DNA of 15,520 nucleotides from Physocladia obscura. Lineage: Eukaryota; Chytridiomycota; Chytridiomycetes; Chytridiales; Chytriomycetaceae. The position numbers and the translations under genes are program-made. The stretch lies in NCBI GenBank assembly GCA_027596945.1, contig JADGJH010000665.1, positions 1 to 15,520 on the forward strand. The letters run 5' to 3'. Below the pieces are notes generated by a model. That model made no database searches, was not told where the DNA came from, and saw nothing but the letters and a program-made list of their open reading frames with translations. The first letter of the stretch is position 1; every line of letters starts with the position of its first letter. This document shows, piece by piece, positions 1-12,000 of the stretch.

Positions 1-303
1 GAAATTGAAAGGAAATCAGGAAAATTCTAAATTTAAAATAACATCAGTTTATATGTACAATTCTTATAATCAATTAAATTACAGTCAGAAAAAAATATAC
101 ATAAAAAATAAGCTAAATGTGTTGTTAATATTAAAAAATGCATTTTAAATGCATTACACACATTTATAATATACTCCTGGTATGCAATATTTCTATATGA
201 CTCCCATACTTTTTGTAAAGATAGTGGCTTGATCCCTGACAAATTCATGCAAATAAAATTTGAATTTTATATAGAAAATTGGTGAATAGTTTTATTTGAA
301 TTT
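1..303. other. AT-rich stretch, no gene seen
   Basis: This left-edge stretch is AT-rich with long A and T runs. A minus-strand frame of about 70 codons (33-248) has no recognisable motif and looks like chance. I see no RNA gene or repeat. It lies just downstream of the decayed minus-strand frame that ends at 304. Confidence 0.5.
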
Positions 304-810
304 TCAATCATCTGTCACATTTGATTCTGTCTCTGTAAAAACATATTTGCTGTGAGGAATTTTAACCCAAGAATTTCTATCAACAAAAGTATTCAAGTAA
401 ACTCTTCCAGATTTGCTTTTTTGTCCATCTTGGAAGTATGGAATCAAATGGACCTTTGCCTCAATTGCATGTGTTGGAACTACCACAATAGCTGAGTTTA
501 AATGAAGGTCTAGTTTCAAAATGTAATAGCCTGTTTCATTTTGCTCATGTTCAGGCACAGCTTGGTAATGCTACAAACATGCAAACTTGGAGATTCCATA
601 TGTGTTTGAATGAAATGAGTGAAAGAATTTTTCCAGCAAGAAAATTTGTTCTTCCAAGTCAGACTCAACAACGGCTGGTTTGACACATTCCAAATTATAT
701 AGACAGATACTACTGGAAATATTATTAAACCACTTGCCTGTTTTAGATGTGAGGAATGTTCCTCCTTCTGAGTCTAAAAAGATAAATGATTGGACTAAAA
801 GTTCAAAAAA
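304..810 (-). pseudogene. Decayed transposon-like protein, C-terminal fragment
   Basis: One minus-strand frame stays open over about 170 codons with a single in-frame TAG (571-573). A TGA at 811-813 closes it upstream, next to a T-run where a one-base shift would join it to a further open stretch in another frame. The last 84 codons contain the pattern KVHLIPYF, then YLNTFVDRNSW. This resembles the C-terminal segment of large cysteine-cluster or transposase-associated proteins carried by fungal transposons, which have a V-HLIP core followed by a Y-N-x-(F/Y)-V/A-D-R motif; that comparison is from memory. No start codon, catalytic domain or terminal repeats were found. I read it as the decayed 3' end of a transposon gene. 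It may instead be a diverged hypothetical gene with unrecognised introns. An antisense frame on the plus strand (about 491-687) is shorter and carries no motif. Confidence 0.4.
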
Positions 811-1561
811 TCATGGAAGCCAAAGATTTGATAAAAATTGAAGTGGAAAGTGGGCATACATATGCAATTTTTAAGACTAATTACAGTTTATTTTACCATT
901 ATTCTATGAGCCAAGGCAGTTGTACCAAATAATTTTCCCTGTTTTGAAATGAATATTGAACAAAAAAGGACATAACATAACTACAAAACAAAGCATACCA
1001 GTAACTAGAACAGAATGCAGCCATCCATTATACCTGGCATTTTGTTTGTCAGCTTTAGATATGGTAATTTTTGCCTTCTATAAACCCATTACTCCAATAA
1101 TCTTATTCAAAAACATTTTGTTTATACTGATTTATCTCATTAATGTCTAGTTTACTTACCACATTAAAGCTTGTCAATTGTGTTTGGGTTGGAGTCTACT
1201 TATTTACCGCAGCCTTATGTTAATAAACATCTATCAACATAAAATCCAAAAAAAATTAGTTATTTCTTTTCGTTATTTGCAAATCCACCAATACCAAATC
1301 AAAGCAATTTGGATGTAATTCAGCCATAAATCTGGATTTAATGTAATGCCGTTAGTTTCATGGATGAATTTGACTGATGAAGGAATCATTTGATATTTTG
1401 GAATATTGTTTGAGCATTCCTTTTAAAGGTCTTCACTTCAACCAGAACATAACTTTGACTGAATTTGAGAGAAATCTGCAGTTAACAAAAAACAGAAAGA
1501 ACAAAATTTATCCATGTAATATTTATTTTCTGTTGACTGATTTCAAGCCATGATAAGTTGT
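811..1561. other. AT-rich intergenic stretch
   Basis: No convincing coding sequence is present. A 64-codon plus-strand frame at 956-1150 is hydrophobic and AT-driven with no motif. A plus-strand frame at about 788-929 looks protein-like but has stops on both sides and no recognisable family. The right end holds the 3' flank of the Hsp70 fragment. Confidence 0.45.
1522..1527 (-). promoter_or_regulatory. Possible polyadenylation signal for the Hsp70 fragment
   Basis: On the minus strand this reads AATAAA, about 35 nt past the TAA stop at 1562-1564. The spacing suits a eukaryotic cleavage/polyadenylation signal, but in AT-rich DNA such a hexamer is common by chance. Confidence 0.35.
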
Positions 1562-3766
<2,205 letters not shown>

Positions 3767-5543
3767 TTAGGCGCCCGGTGCAGCCGAATGTTCAGTCACA
3801 CTTGTCAATGTTTCCACAGGAGTGATATGCTTCATTTCAAACTGCCAAGCGTCCCGGCACATGTCTTCCAGCGTCTGAGGGAAAATTATTCGCACACACG
3901 TACATAAAAAATTTACATATACATATATATATATATATAGCAAGAAAATTTTTTTACCTTTTCAGTCTTCCATCCAAGCTCTTTATAGGCTTTTGATGGG
4001 TCCGAAATAGCAATTCCAGCATCTCCGACGCGTTTCGGAACAATTTCAATAGGAATGTCAACGCCACTAATACGCTCGACAGTTTTAATAACATCAGCAA
4101 CACTGTATCCACTTCCGCATCCAATGTTATACACCAAAAAGTTCCACTCTTTCTTCGGCTTCTCCTCTACAGGCGTTTCCAGAGCAACAAGACGACGCAG
4201 TGCAGCAGTATGCGCTTTAGCAAGATCTGTGATATGGAGAAAGTCGCGGATTGGTGCGCCGTCTGGTGTCGGCCATGTACCAAACAGCTTGAATGTGGAA
4301 GTCTTATTTTCATTTGGCAGCCCCATTTTTGAACGAAGACTGCGAGCAGCGAATCGCGTGACGATTGGGACCAAATTTGGTGGTTCTTTGCCTTGTGTAT
4401 TTTCACCCATATATCCTGACTCATGTGCTCCTTGAAAAAAAAAATTTAAGTTAATTTTTAAACATAAAAATTTGGTTTTGAACTCTAAAAAGAAAAAATC
4501 TTACCGACTGGATTGAAGTACCGAAGCATAGCTGCCTTTAAAACAACAATTGGCTCATTTTTGCCATTATGGAGTGCACAAACGTCTTTGCAAATTTCTT
4601 CGTTGTAGACTTTAGTGCGGCCGTATGGACTCAATGGACAAAGTGGAGTAGATTCTGGAACTCCATGAGGACCATCTGGTGCGTCGAAACCATAATCGTG
4701 GTCATCGAGGGCAGAGCCGTAGGTGCAAGCACTTGATGAAAAAACAAAATGAATTTGCTTTTTATTCTCCTGTGACTTTGGAGGCGCAAGCGCATACTGG
4801 AGCAGGTTGAGAGTACTGCCAAGATTTAAGTTGTAGTACATGAGAGGGTTCGCCCAAGACTCTGGCACTGATTTTCCTGCTATTAACGAAAAAATAATAA
4901 TTTTTTAAGTCTTCGCAAACAAATTGGGACAGAAGGTAATATAGTAAAGGGAAATGGCTTTGTCAGTCGAAAAAAATGAGTGGGAAAAAAAGTGCACTAA
5001 ACACCGAGCAAGAACAAAAGAAGAAAATTGAGTGATTAATAAGAAACAAACTTACAGGCAAAGTGTAGGACAGCCCAAATGTTTGGATGCAGCCGAAAGA
5101 CATTTTCGAGAGCGGGTTTATCAAGCAAATCGACGCGGTGAAAAGCGAGAATCTTCTTTCCAGATAGTTTTTGGGCATCGACAAGGTTTGCTATGGGGTT
5201 AGCGAAGGATGGGTTAGTATAGACATTGGGTAAACAGAGTAGCAGAACAAGCAATATGCGCAGGACATCCAGGTGACAATGCCGTACCCGTGTTAGAAGT
5301 GCTCAGGTTGTCGACAACAACAACGTTCCACTTTGATTCGTCTTGCATCAAAATCTCGAGTACAGTGTTGGACCCGATGTATCCAGCGCCGCCTGCAACG
5401 AGAATACAGCCCAGAGGCGACGGCTGCAGCGATGGCCCGTTGAGCACGCCCAGATCATTGCTGCTGTTGCTACTGTAGTAGTTTATCTCCTTTACTTTGT
5501 TGTACATATGCGTCATTCGGGTGGTGATTGCACTTATTGACAT
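3767..5543 (-). CDS. GALE: UDP-glucose / UDP-N-acetylglucosamine 4-epimerase (five exons)
   Basis: This enzyme interconverts UDP-glucose and UDP-galactose, and possibly UDP-GlcNAc and UDP-GalNAc, using bound NAD in the cytosol. Exons on the minus strand are 5543-5288, 5190-5056, 4879-4505, 4430-3958 and 3874-3767 (448 residues). Introns are 97, 176, 74 and 83 bp, all GT-AG, and every junction restores the family alignment. The first intron has a TACTAAC branch site (5213-5219). Visible motifs are the NAD-binding GGAGYIG (51-57), SSSACTYG (178-185; catalytic Ser180), YGRTK (Tyr216 and Lys220), the substrate-loop region after NPVGAHESG, and RDFLH. The position equal to E. coli Tyr299 and human Cys307 is Ala396, so the sugar pocket should be wide. 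The start at 5543 follows an in-frame stop (TGA, minus strand 5573-5571) and gives a polar extension of about 45 residues before the Rossmann fold; downstream ATGs (Met10, Met13) would shorten it only slightly. It is transcribed divergently from the giant glycosyltransferase gene, which suggests a shared pathway. Family assignment is very secure; N-acetylhexosamine activity is inferred. Confidence 0.93.
3915..3939. repeat. TA-dinucleotide microsatellite in the last epimerase intron
   Basis: An AT-alternating tract lies inside the 83-bp fourth intron (3875-3957) of the epimerase gene. It is likely polymorphic in length and does not affect the coding sequence. Confidence 0.8.
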
Positions 5544-6041
5544 TTGCGTGATTTGAGAGAATAACTCTTGTCAATTTTTTTTTATAGTGTCTCTCCCGAA
5601 AGCTGCGCTCAAGCACCCTGAACTAATCCATGCGATGCAGAATGCGGAATGCTTGGCGCACTTGTTTTGTTTATTTTCGGTCGTTGCAGCCCAAGCAAAC
5701 TCTGCGTAAGTGTTTTCATGGGCTTGCGCAGGCTTGATGTTCGTTCGCCTGCCGCCCCGTCACAAACACCCAATCGCAGGTCACTCTTTTTTACCCTCCG
5801 TTTACCCGGCGGAAACCTCTCAGCCCAGCATTTACTTGTTCATTTCTTCTTATCTGCACAAGCTCTATTCCGGCCACAATGCGCTTAGTTTTCGTGTCTA
5901 ACGAACCTTGGTTCATCAAAATTCAAAATGAACCCTGAAAAAAAACAGAAATTAGAAATTTCCGCTATCTTTTCAAACTTAAAAAATTAGAAATACCAAA
6001 AGAAAATTGAAGCAAACGCGCCGGTTCACTGACTAATAAGA
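5544..6041. promoter_or_regulatory. Shared upstream region of divergent epimerase and glycosyltransferase genes
   Basis: About 500 bp separates the two start codons, which point away from each other. The middle part (about 5590-5830) is richer in G and C than the rest of the window outside genes and contains one CCAAT pentamer (5770-5774), which may be chance. Pyrimidine-rich tracts and A-runs lie nearer the glycosyltransferase start. Short ORFs here (for example 5649-5888) have no family features. A shared control region is inferred from the layout; no specific factor site is assigned. Confidence 0.55.
5928..5990 (+). promoter_or_regulatory. Possible upstream ORF (20 codons) before the giant gene
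   Basis: An ATG preceded by A-rich sequence (TTCAAAATGA) opens a 20-codon frame ending in TAG, 51 nt before the main start codon at 6042. If transcription begins upstream of 5928 it would be translated first and could damp translation of the main frame. The transcript start is not visible from sequence, so this is tentative. Confidence 0.3.
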
Positions 6042-9000
6042 ATGAGAGAGACGGATGTTGTTTACGCTCCGCCGCTGAATGCCCAACCGCCCAAACACTC
6101 CGATCGCCATTCTTCTGCACAGCAAATGCACATTATCAATGTGGGGCTTGGACTCAACTTGGAGGACCAGAACCAAGCTCAATCGCAATCCCAAACTCAA
6201 ACTCAGCTTGAGCATTGCTACAGCACTACCACTACTCAGAGGAGCAGCAGTACCAGCACCAGTAGCACCAACAATCTTTCTGATTCTTCAAACTCGGATA
6301 ATGAGTCCGAATCTGGCCAGTCCGAAACCTCCCAAGAGTTTGCGACGGAAAACATAAACTTTCCCTCTTTCTATGGTACCTTCGAAGCTCAACCATTCCG
6401 AAACGCGTCGTGTACATCATTTGCAGCATTCTATCCAGCCATAAATACATCATTAGAAGTACTTCTCCATCAACAAAACACGTGGGATGCTGTTAATCTG
6501 CTTTTACTTCCACTATCTGCTCTCGTTGATTTAACCAAAATTCACGCTACGGGAATCGATGAAGACCAAGATGATCATGAATGTACTTTGAACGGTGTTG
6601 CAAGTCCCGATCTTGCTTTTGACCACGGCTTTGGTGCTGAGAAATTTCTGCGCAGCGTCAAAAGCGGAAAATCTAAGGAATTCAAAGCCCCAACTTACAG
6701 TGGCCGTACAAAATCAGCATCATCATACACTTCTCCATCGCCGTCGCCCATCATCCCATACGTTACTTCACACTCTAGTATAACTCTGTCAGGATCACAT
6801 TCGCCTTCCCAGGTCATGCGAAAATCTTCTAGCTCTCAGTTGTATAACTCCTCACAAAGTTTTGCAATACCTACTCTCAAGAAAAAAACTTATTCCCGCC
6901 TATCACGTATGTCTACCTATTTGGGTGTCTCATCGTCTCGTTCGGTTCAAATGGTAGTCGAGAATTCTCCGTTTTCTTTATTCTTCACTTTTTGTTGACT
7001 TTTGTTTCCAGAGTATACATGGCGATATTAACTCCAAAAGTCCCGTTGGACAGCTGAATGGTCTATTAAGTTCTCGAACGGTCTATATAATTGCTGAAAT
7101 AGATGTTTTGGAAGTTTATAAACTGTATCAATCGAAACGGGCGCGTCTTGGATTGATGAAATTTGCAATGTTCTTCCTGCAACATATTTCTGAACTACTA
7201 TCCCGTGCGTCACTACCAATCAATGGGTTCTATTTCTCAAATTGCTTTGAAGCACATTTACTATTTCCTTCGCTACAATGGAGTCTTGTCAGATTGTTTG
7301 GTGCATTGCGGGAGAGTTTCACAATCACCGGCGTTCCTGTTGTCCTGCTGCTTGATGAGTACGGTTTGACTTCATGGGACCACGTTCGTGACTTAATTAA
7401 TGGTATTGTTCTTACCAACTGTATTCTGGAAACTTGTGGAAATTTGCGAATAAGATCAAAGTTTGTTATCCGACTTAATTAAAATTTCCAAAGCCTACTT
7501 TTCTTGGCAAATTAATTAAAATTTTTCATTTCCTCCTAAAAAAATTATCAAGCATGGCACGATCCGAATTCGACAAGCAAATGAAATTATTAAAGAACGA
7601 AATATCTCTTCGAGAAGACTTTAGCGTGTTTGGAATTGAAATTGTTGAGGGTCCTCTGACTCAACAACTGCATGCACATGTTATCAAATTCTACACGGGA
7701 ATGGGGTTCAAGTTTTGGATTTCCAAGTCTGTTGGAATTGATCTAGTTGAAGATATTGTGCCCAATACCATGTTGACAGTTGGCTCGGATATGCTTGAAA
7801 TTGCAACAGCACCGGCAGTGGTGAAATGTTTAAAACTCGGAGAAGAAAAATACACAAAATTGATGATGGAAGTAAGCGAAACCGACGAAATTGAGTTGAT
7901 GCCTTCCGACTGGGACGAGGCAATAAAGAATTTGAAAAGCTCGTCTGACTTTTGGGACAGTAACCAACTCCTCTTGATCAATTTGCGTAAAAGCGACTTT
8001 TCAGAATCAACAGCATACATCAAGAACCAATTTCCGGAGGCACCGAATAATTTTCAGCAACTATCTTCCAATCAAATCGCGGAAATTGTACATCTCCTCC
8101 AAGAAACACCTCAAATCAAGCTCTTAGATCTCCAAAAATCTAAGAGTTGCGGCACTTCGGCCAGAGCTTCACATAAACATATTGGTACTTCTGTAAACCC
8201 TAAACGGCAGAAACGTCTTGAAAATCTCATTCTCAATGTTATGCGGGACCTGAAATCCAGAGACTTATTGGCTGCAGTAAGATATAACAACGATCTCGGG
8301 ACAGATACTGACGCATTCGCAGCACCCTTCAAATTAATGCTTTCGATACTTGACGGAATCACACATCCTTTGCAATCAACGCCGTCGACGAAATGGATTC
8401 TGTCGCTGTTTGGGGAAAAAATGCAATCAACAGTTGTTCAGGGGATCAGAATGCTTGCTGCTGGACTTCGACAGGATACTGTGAGTGTTTGGTGCGCTGC
8501 AAAAGTTGGATTTATTCCAAAAGATGGAATTGATGCAGACGATATTCCGTATGATCCTGTTTGGGCTGTTTGTGAGGAAACTGGAGGGAAGCTTGTAATT
8601 TACCTTTCGGATGGGCATCCGCGAATAGAAGAGGCAGTTTTGCATATTTTTATGAAGCATAGTTTTGGATGGAGAAGTGGTTTGTGCGTCATGATTGAAG
8701 CATTGGTCAGGTTTGTGGGGGTTTGTTACATTTTTATTTTGAAGAATTCATACTTTCTCCCCTCTTTAATAGTGCCCAGATGAATAAGGAAGAATACTTT
8801 CAGATTCCTATTCCGGTGAGGATTTTGCATGAAATCAAAACAACACATCGAGCCAAAATGCTCTCATATGTGCGGAACTCGGCCGATGTTATGACAGCAA
8901 TTCCAAACTTTGCAGAGTCAGACGGCGAAGCAAATTACTTAACCAGCGTGTGTAAATACGTCAATACTTGTGTAGAATATTTGCTGATAACTCAAGAAAG

Positions 9001-12000
9001 TAAGTTACATTAACTTCCTGGCACGCAATCCAATATCTATTTTTTCAGAATTCACCGATTTGATGAAAACTTATGTATTTGCGGAGTTCATCCCTCGAAA
9101 TTCGGCTGAAGAAGCTTTGGTATTATTTTTGGGTGAACAAACATTACTTAAAGACGGCATGGCAACCGTGATTTCGATTTGTACGACAATTGACAAGCTT
9201 TTGCGTGAAGATCAAGGCTCTCGAAACTACAATATTGTTTTGTGCTACATTATTTTTGCAATTTATAAAGCTTGCAAGCGTTGCGCGTATCTAGAACTCA
9301 AACTGGCCGTTACAAACATGTCCACTCAAATATTGCCAGACAAGGATCAAGTGGCTGTATGTTTAGAAATGGCAACAACGCAAACTACACTACAACAAAT
9401 CTTCAATCTGTCCAGCTTGCAACTTGCACCATTTTTTCACCGAATTCAACGGGAACTCATAAAAGAAGTCGAAGAAACGAAAAAAGTTGAGAGTAGTGTT
9501 GATCATGTCCCAGAATTTTCGTTTAAAAACTTGGATTTCAGTATGGTTCGACACATTGGAAACAGTTATATTTACATATATCCGATCTTAATTGATATGG
9601 CGTTGAATGCTGCAATTGGTAGTGGATTGTTTTTTAGCAATAGAATGGATACAGTCACTCTTAAGGCCGCAACTATTGCATTTTTGGGTGAGAAAATGGC
9701 ATTTTTAAACTAAATATCTTCAACTAATTTTTTTTTCTCTGTTTTCTTCGGTCAGTGAGCTTTCCATTCATTGGAGGTCTGATGAACAGTTTTGGACGAT
9801 CAATGTCATTTTATTTCTATCAACGGAGTATTTCTGTTATGATAATGGCAGTCTCGCATCGACTTGCAGCGAGTATTTCTTTCCTGACTTTTGTCGGAGT
9901 TTTAGTAGCAGTAAGTATTTACAGCATAGTTGGAAGTTATTGGAGATTGATTGGTTTGGGTTTTTTGTACTCGATTATATTTGGGTAAGAACAAAGTTTA
10001 TGGTTATTGATAATAATTAATTAGTTTTTTTTTTAATTTAAATTATTTAAATTTTTTTAAGTTTGTTTATGATATTATATGCAATTCTTGTCGCATTTAG
10101 AGACCCAGATGTGCCATTCTACAAATCCGCTGGCCCAGTCACCTGTCTACAAAGTATTTTCCTGCTAATTCCGTCCGCAATTATTTGTCGATTAGCGTTT
10201 CAAGATGTCTCAAACTCCTTTCTTGTATGGGGAATATACACAGGAATGATGGCATTGTCCGTGATATTCATGTTTTACAAGTACAGCAAAATTGCGAAAA
10301 TGTATCTCGCGTGGCCGTCAGCAGTAAAAGTAACATCCAAAGAAGATATATTCAGGGTTTATGAAACAGTTACTGAGAAACCAACTCGTATTAATAACGA
10401 CGAATCTGTCGAACAATTGGATCGGCGTATTCGATTGTGGGAGCGTTCCGCGTTTGAATGGTTTGCGGAAGCTCTGAGAAAGGCTATAAAGTCTCCAAAA
10501 GCACTGGTTACTGATTCCGTTTTGAAGAAAAGGCTGAGTCAATGGAACTGGGAACGGCCGTTAATGGCATGGTTTATGCAACGTAGTTCCGTTGATCCAA
10601 GATCGATTAAGCCGTTTTCGCAAGACTGGGATGCTTTGTTGAAGCAAGCTGTTGATGCGTTGACCAAGAAGTATCAGGTTGAAAAATTGAATCGCGGCGC
10701 ATTGTGAGTCGGTTCCACTTCTTTTTCAGATAACTATTATCTGACTGTTTTTTCCAGGCTTTTTCAATTAGAATCTCCAGCTATTGTTTTTGGCTTTTTG
10801 TACTTTATGTAAGCTTTTCCGATTTTTTTGTAAATTCTCATAAGATAAAAAATTTTCTTTTTGGAATACAGCATCACATTCTTGGACAAGTGGGCGATAT
10901 TGATTGCAACCGGACAAGTTGGCGTTTTCATGCCAAATGCAAACACTCTCAATCTGACAATCACTTTTGCAACTATGTTTTTGCTCTTTTCTGCTGGTTT
11001 CCTTGAAATTACCATTTCCAATTGTGCCGAACAAGTCAATCAATTCAAGTATGCAACAATGTCAACTGTTCGAAATCCATTGGAGCTCATTGCACAATAT
11101 CAAGCTTTTACAGATGCAATGTATCGAACAGAGTTACGCAAGCTAGTTGTCCGGGCTGCTGCAGTTTTTGTTGTCATCACAATAATCATCACGGTTTCTT
11201 TCGGTCTACGAGATGACACACACACTGTGTTTCTATATTACGCAATTGCTAGTTTCAACTACTGTGGTCTTCTTGTGGGCTTGTTCAACAAAATATTTAT
11301 TAACATTAACGAAAATTACTTGAACAATATGTTGGCGGCTGCAATTATAATCAGTACTGCAATTTCAGCTATAGTGATTAAAGTTACAAGCAACAATTCT
11401 TTCGCTCTTATTGCAACTGGTTTGAGTTGCTGGGGATTTGGAATCAGTTGTTTGTTTGTGAGAAACCGCGAGCGCTCTCGCTCTCCGTATTACGAAATTT
11501 CAATCGGTATCTCATTCTTCGTTCTTCAATGCTTTTTGTTTAACTTATATTTTCAATTTTTAGGACCAAACTTACGGACTTCTGGTCAACGAATGATTGG
11601 ATATGTTTCTAATTCATTGTCTGAGAGAAGTTTAAAGACTTACTCAGAGATGTTGCTGAAAGAAAAAGACACTTTTGCGTTGTGTCTTGCATCTTCATCA
11701 ACTGGCATGGCTATTTTGATGCATTTTGACAATTTAATCTCAAAGACAGTTGCTATTGACAAAAGTAGCCTGCTACATACAGCTGCGCAAGATCTTGTTT
11801 TCGTTTTAAAAAGCGCTTCACAGAAGTTTAGATCTGGTTATTTGAAAGTTCACGAAGTTCCTGGGGTTCTTCACACTGGAAATGTTTCATATGCAGCAAT
11901 TGGAACAAATTTGTCCACAATTGATTCGATGGATATATTTGTCTCAGGTACTGGAAATATTTCGTCTGAAGAGCGCGTTGTTTTGTTGGGTGAGGCCATA

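Noticed and set aside
956..1150. Small hydrophobic plus-strand frame
   Set aside because: Its composition is what AT-rich DNA gives by chance; no start context, neighbour or motif supports it.
4055..4435. Plus-strand frame of 126 codons
   Set aside because: It is antisense to epimerase exon 4, whose protein matches its family throughout.
5649..5888. Plus-strand frame of 79 codons in the shared upstream region
   Set aside because: No motif and no link in frame to the synthase start; best explained by the higher G and C content of this stretch.
6906..7011. GTATGT donor at 6909 for the first intron of the giant gene
   Set aside because: Although it is the better consensus, it leaves the wrong phase for the acceptor at 7010-7011; the weaker GTAGTC at 6954 keeps the frame.
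7461..7552. Separate genes before and after this gap, with the second starting at the ATG at 7554
   Set aside because: A GT-AG intron (GTTTGT donor, CAAG acceptor) joins the two frames exactly, the same donor recurs at three other introns, and no promoter-like spacing exists.
7078..7999. Naming the N-terminal region a GH114 or GH166 hydrolase
   Set aside because: Only the strand-helix rhythm is visible; no catalytic motif of either family could be placed.
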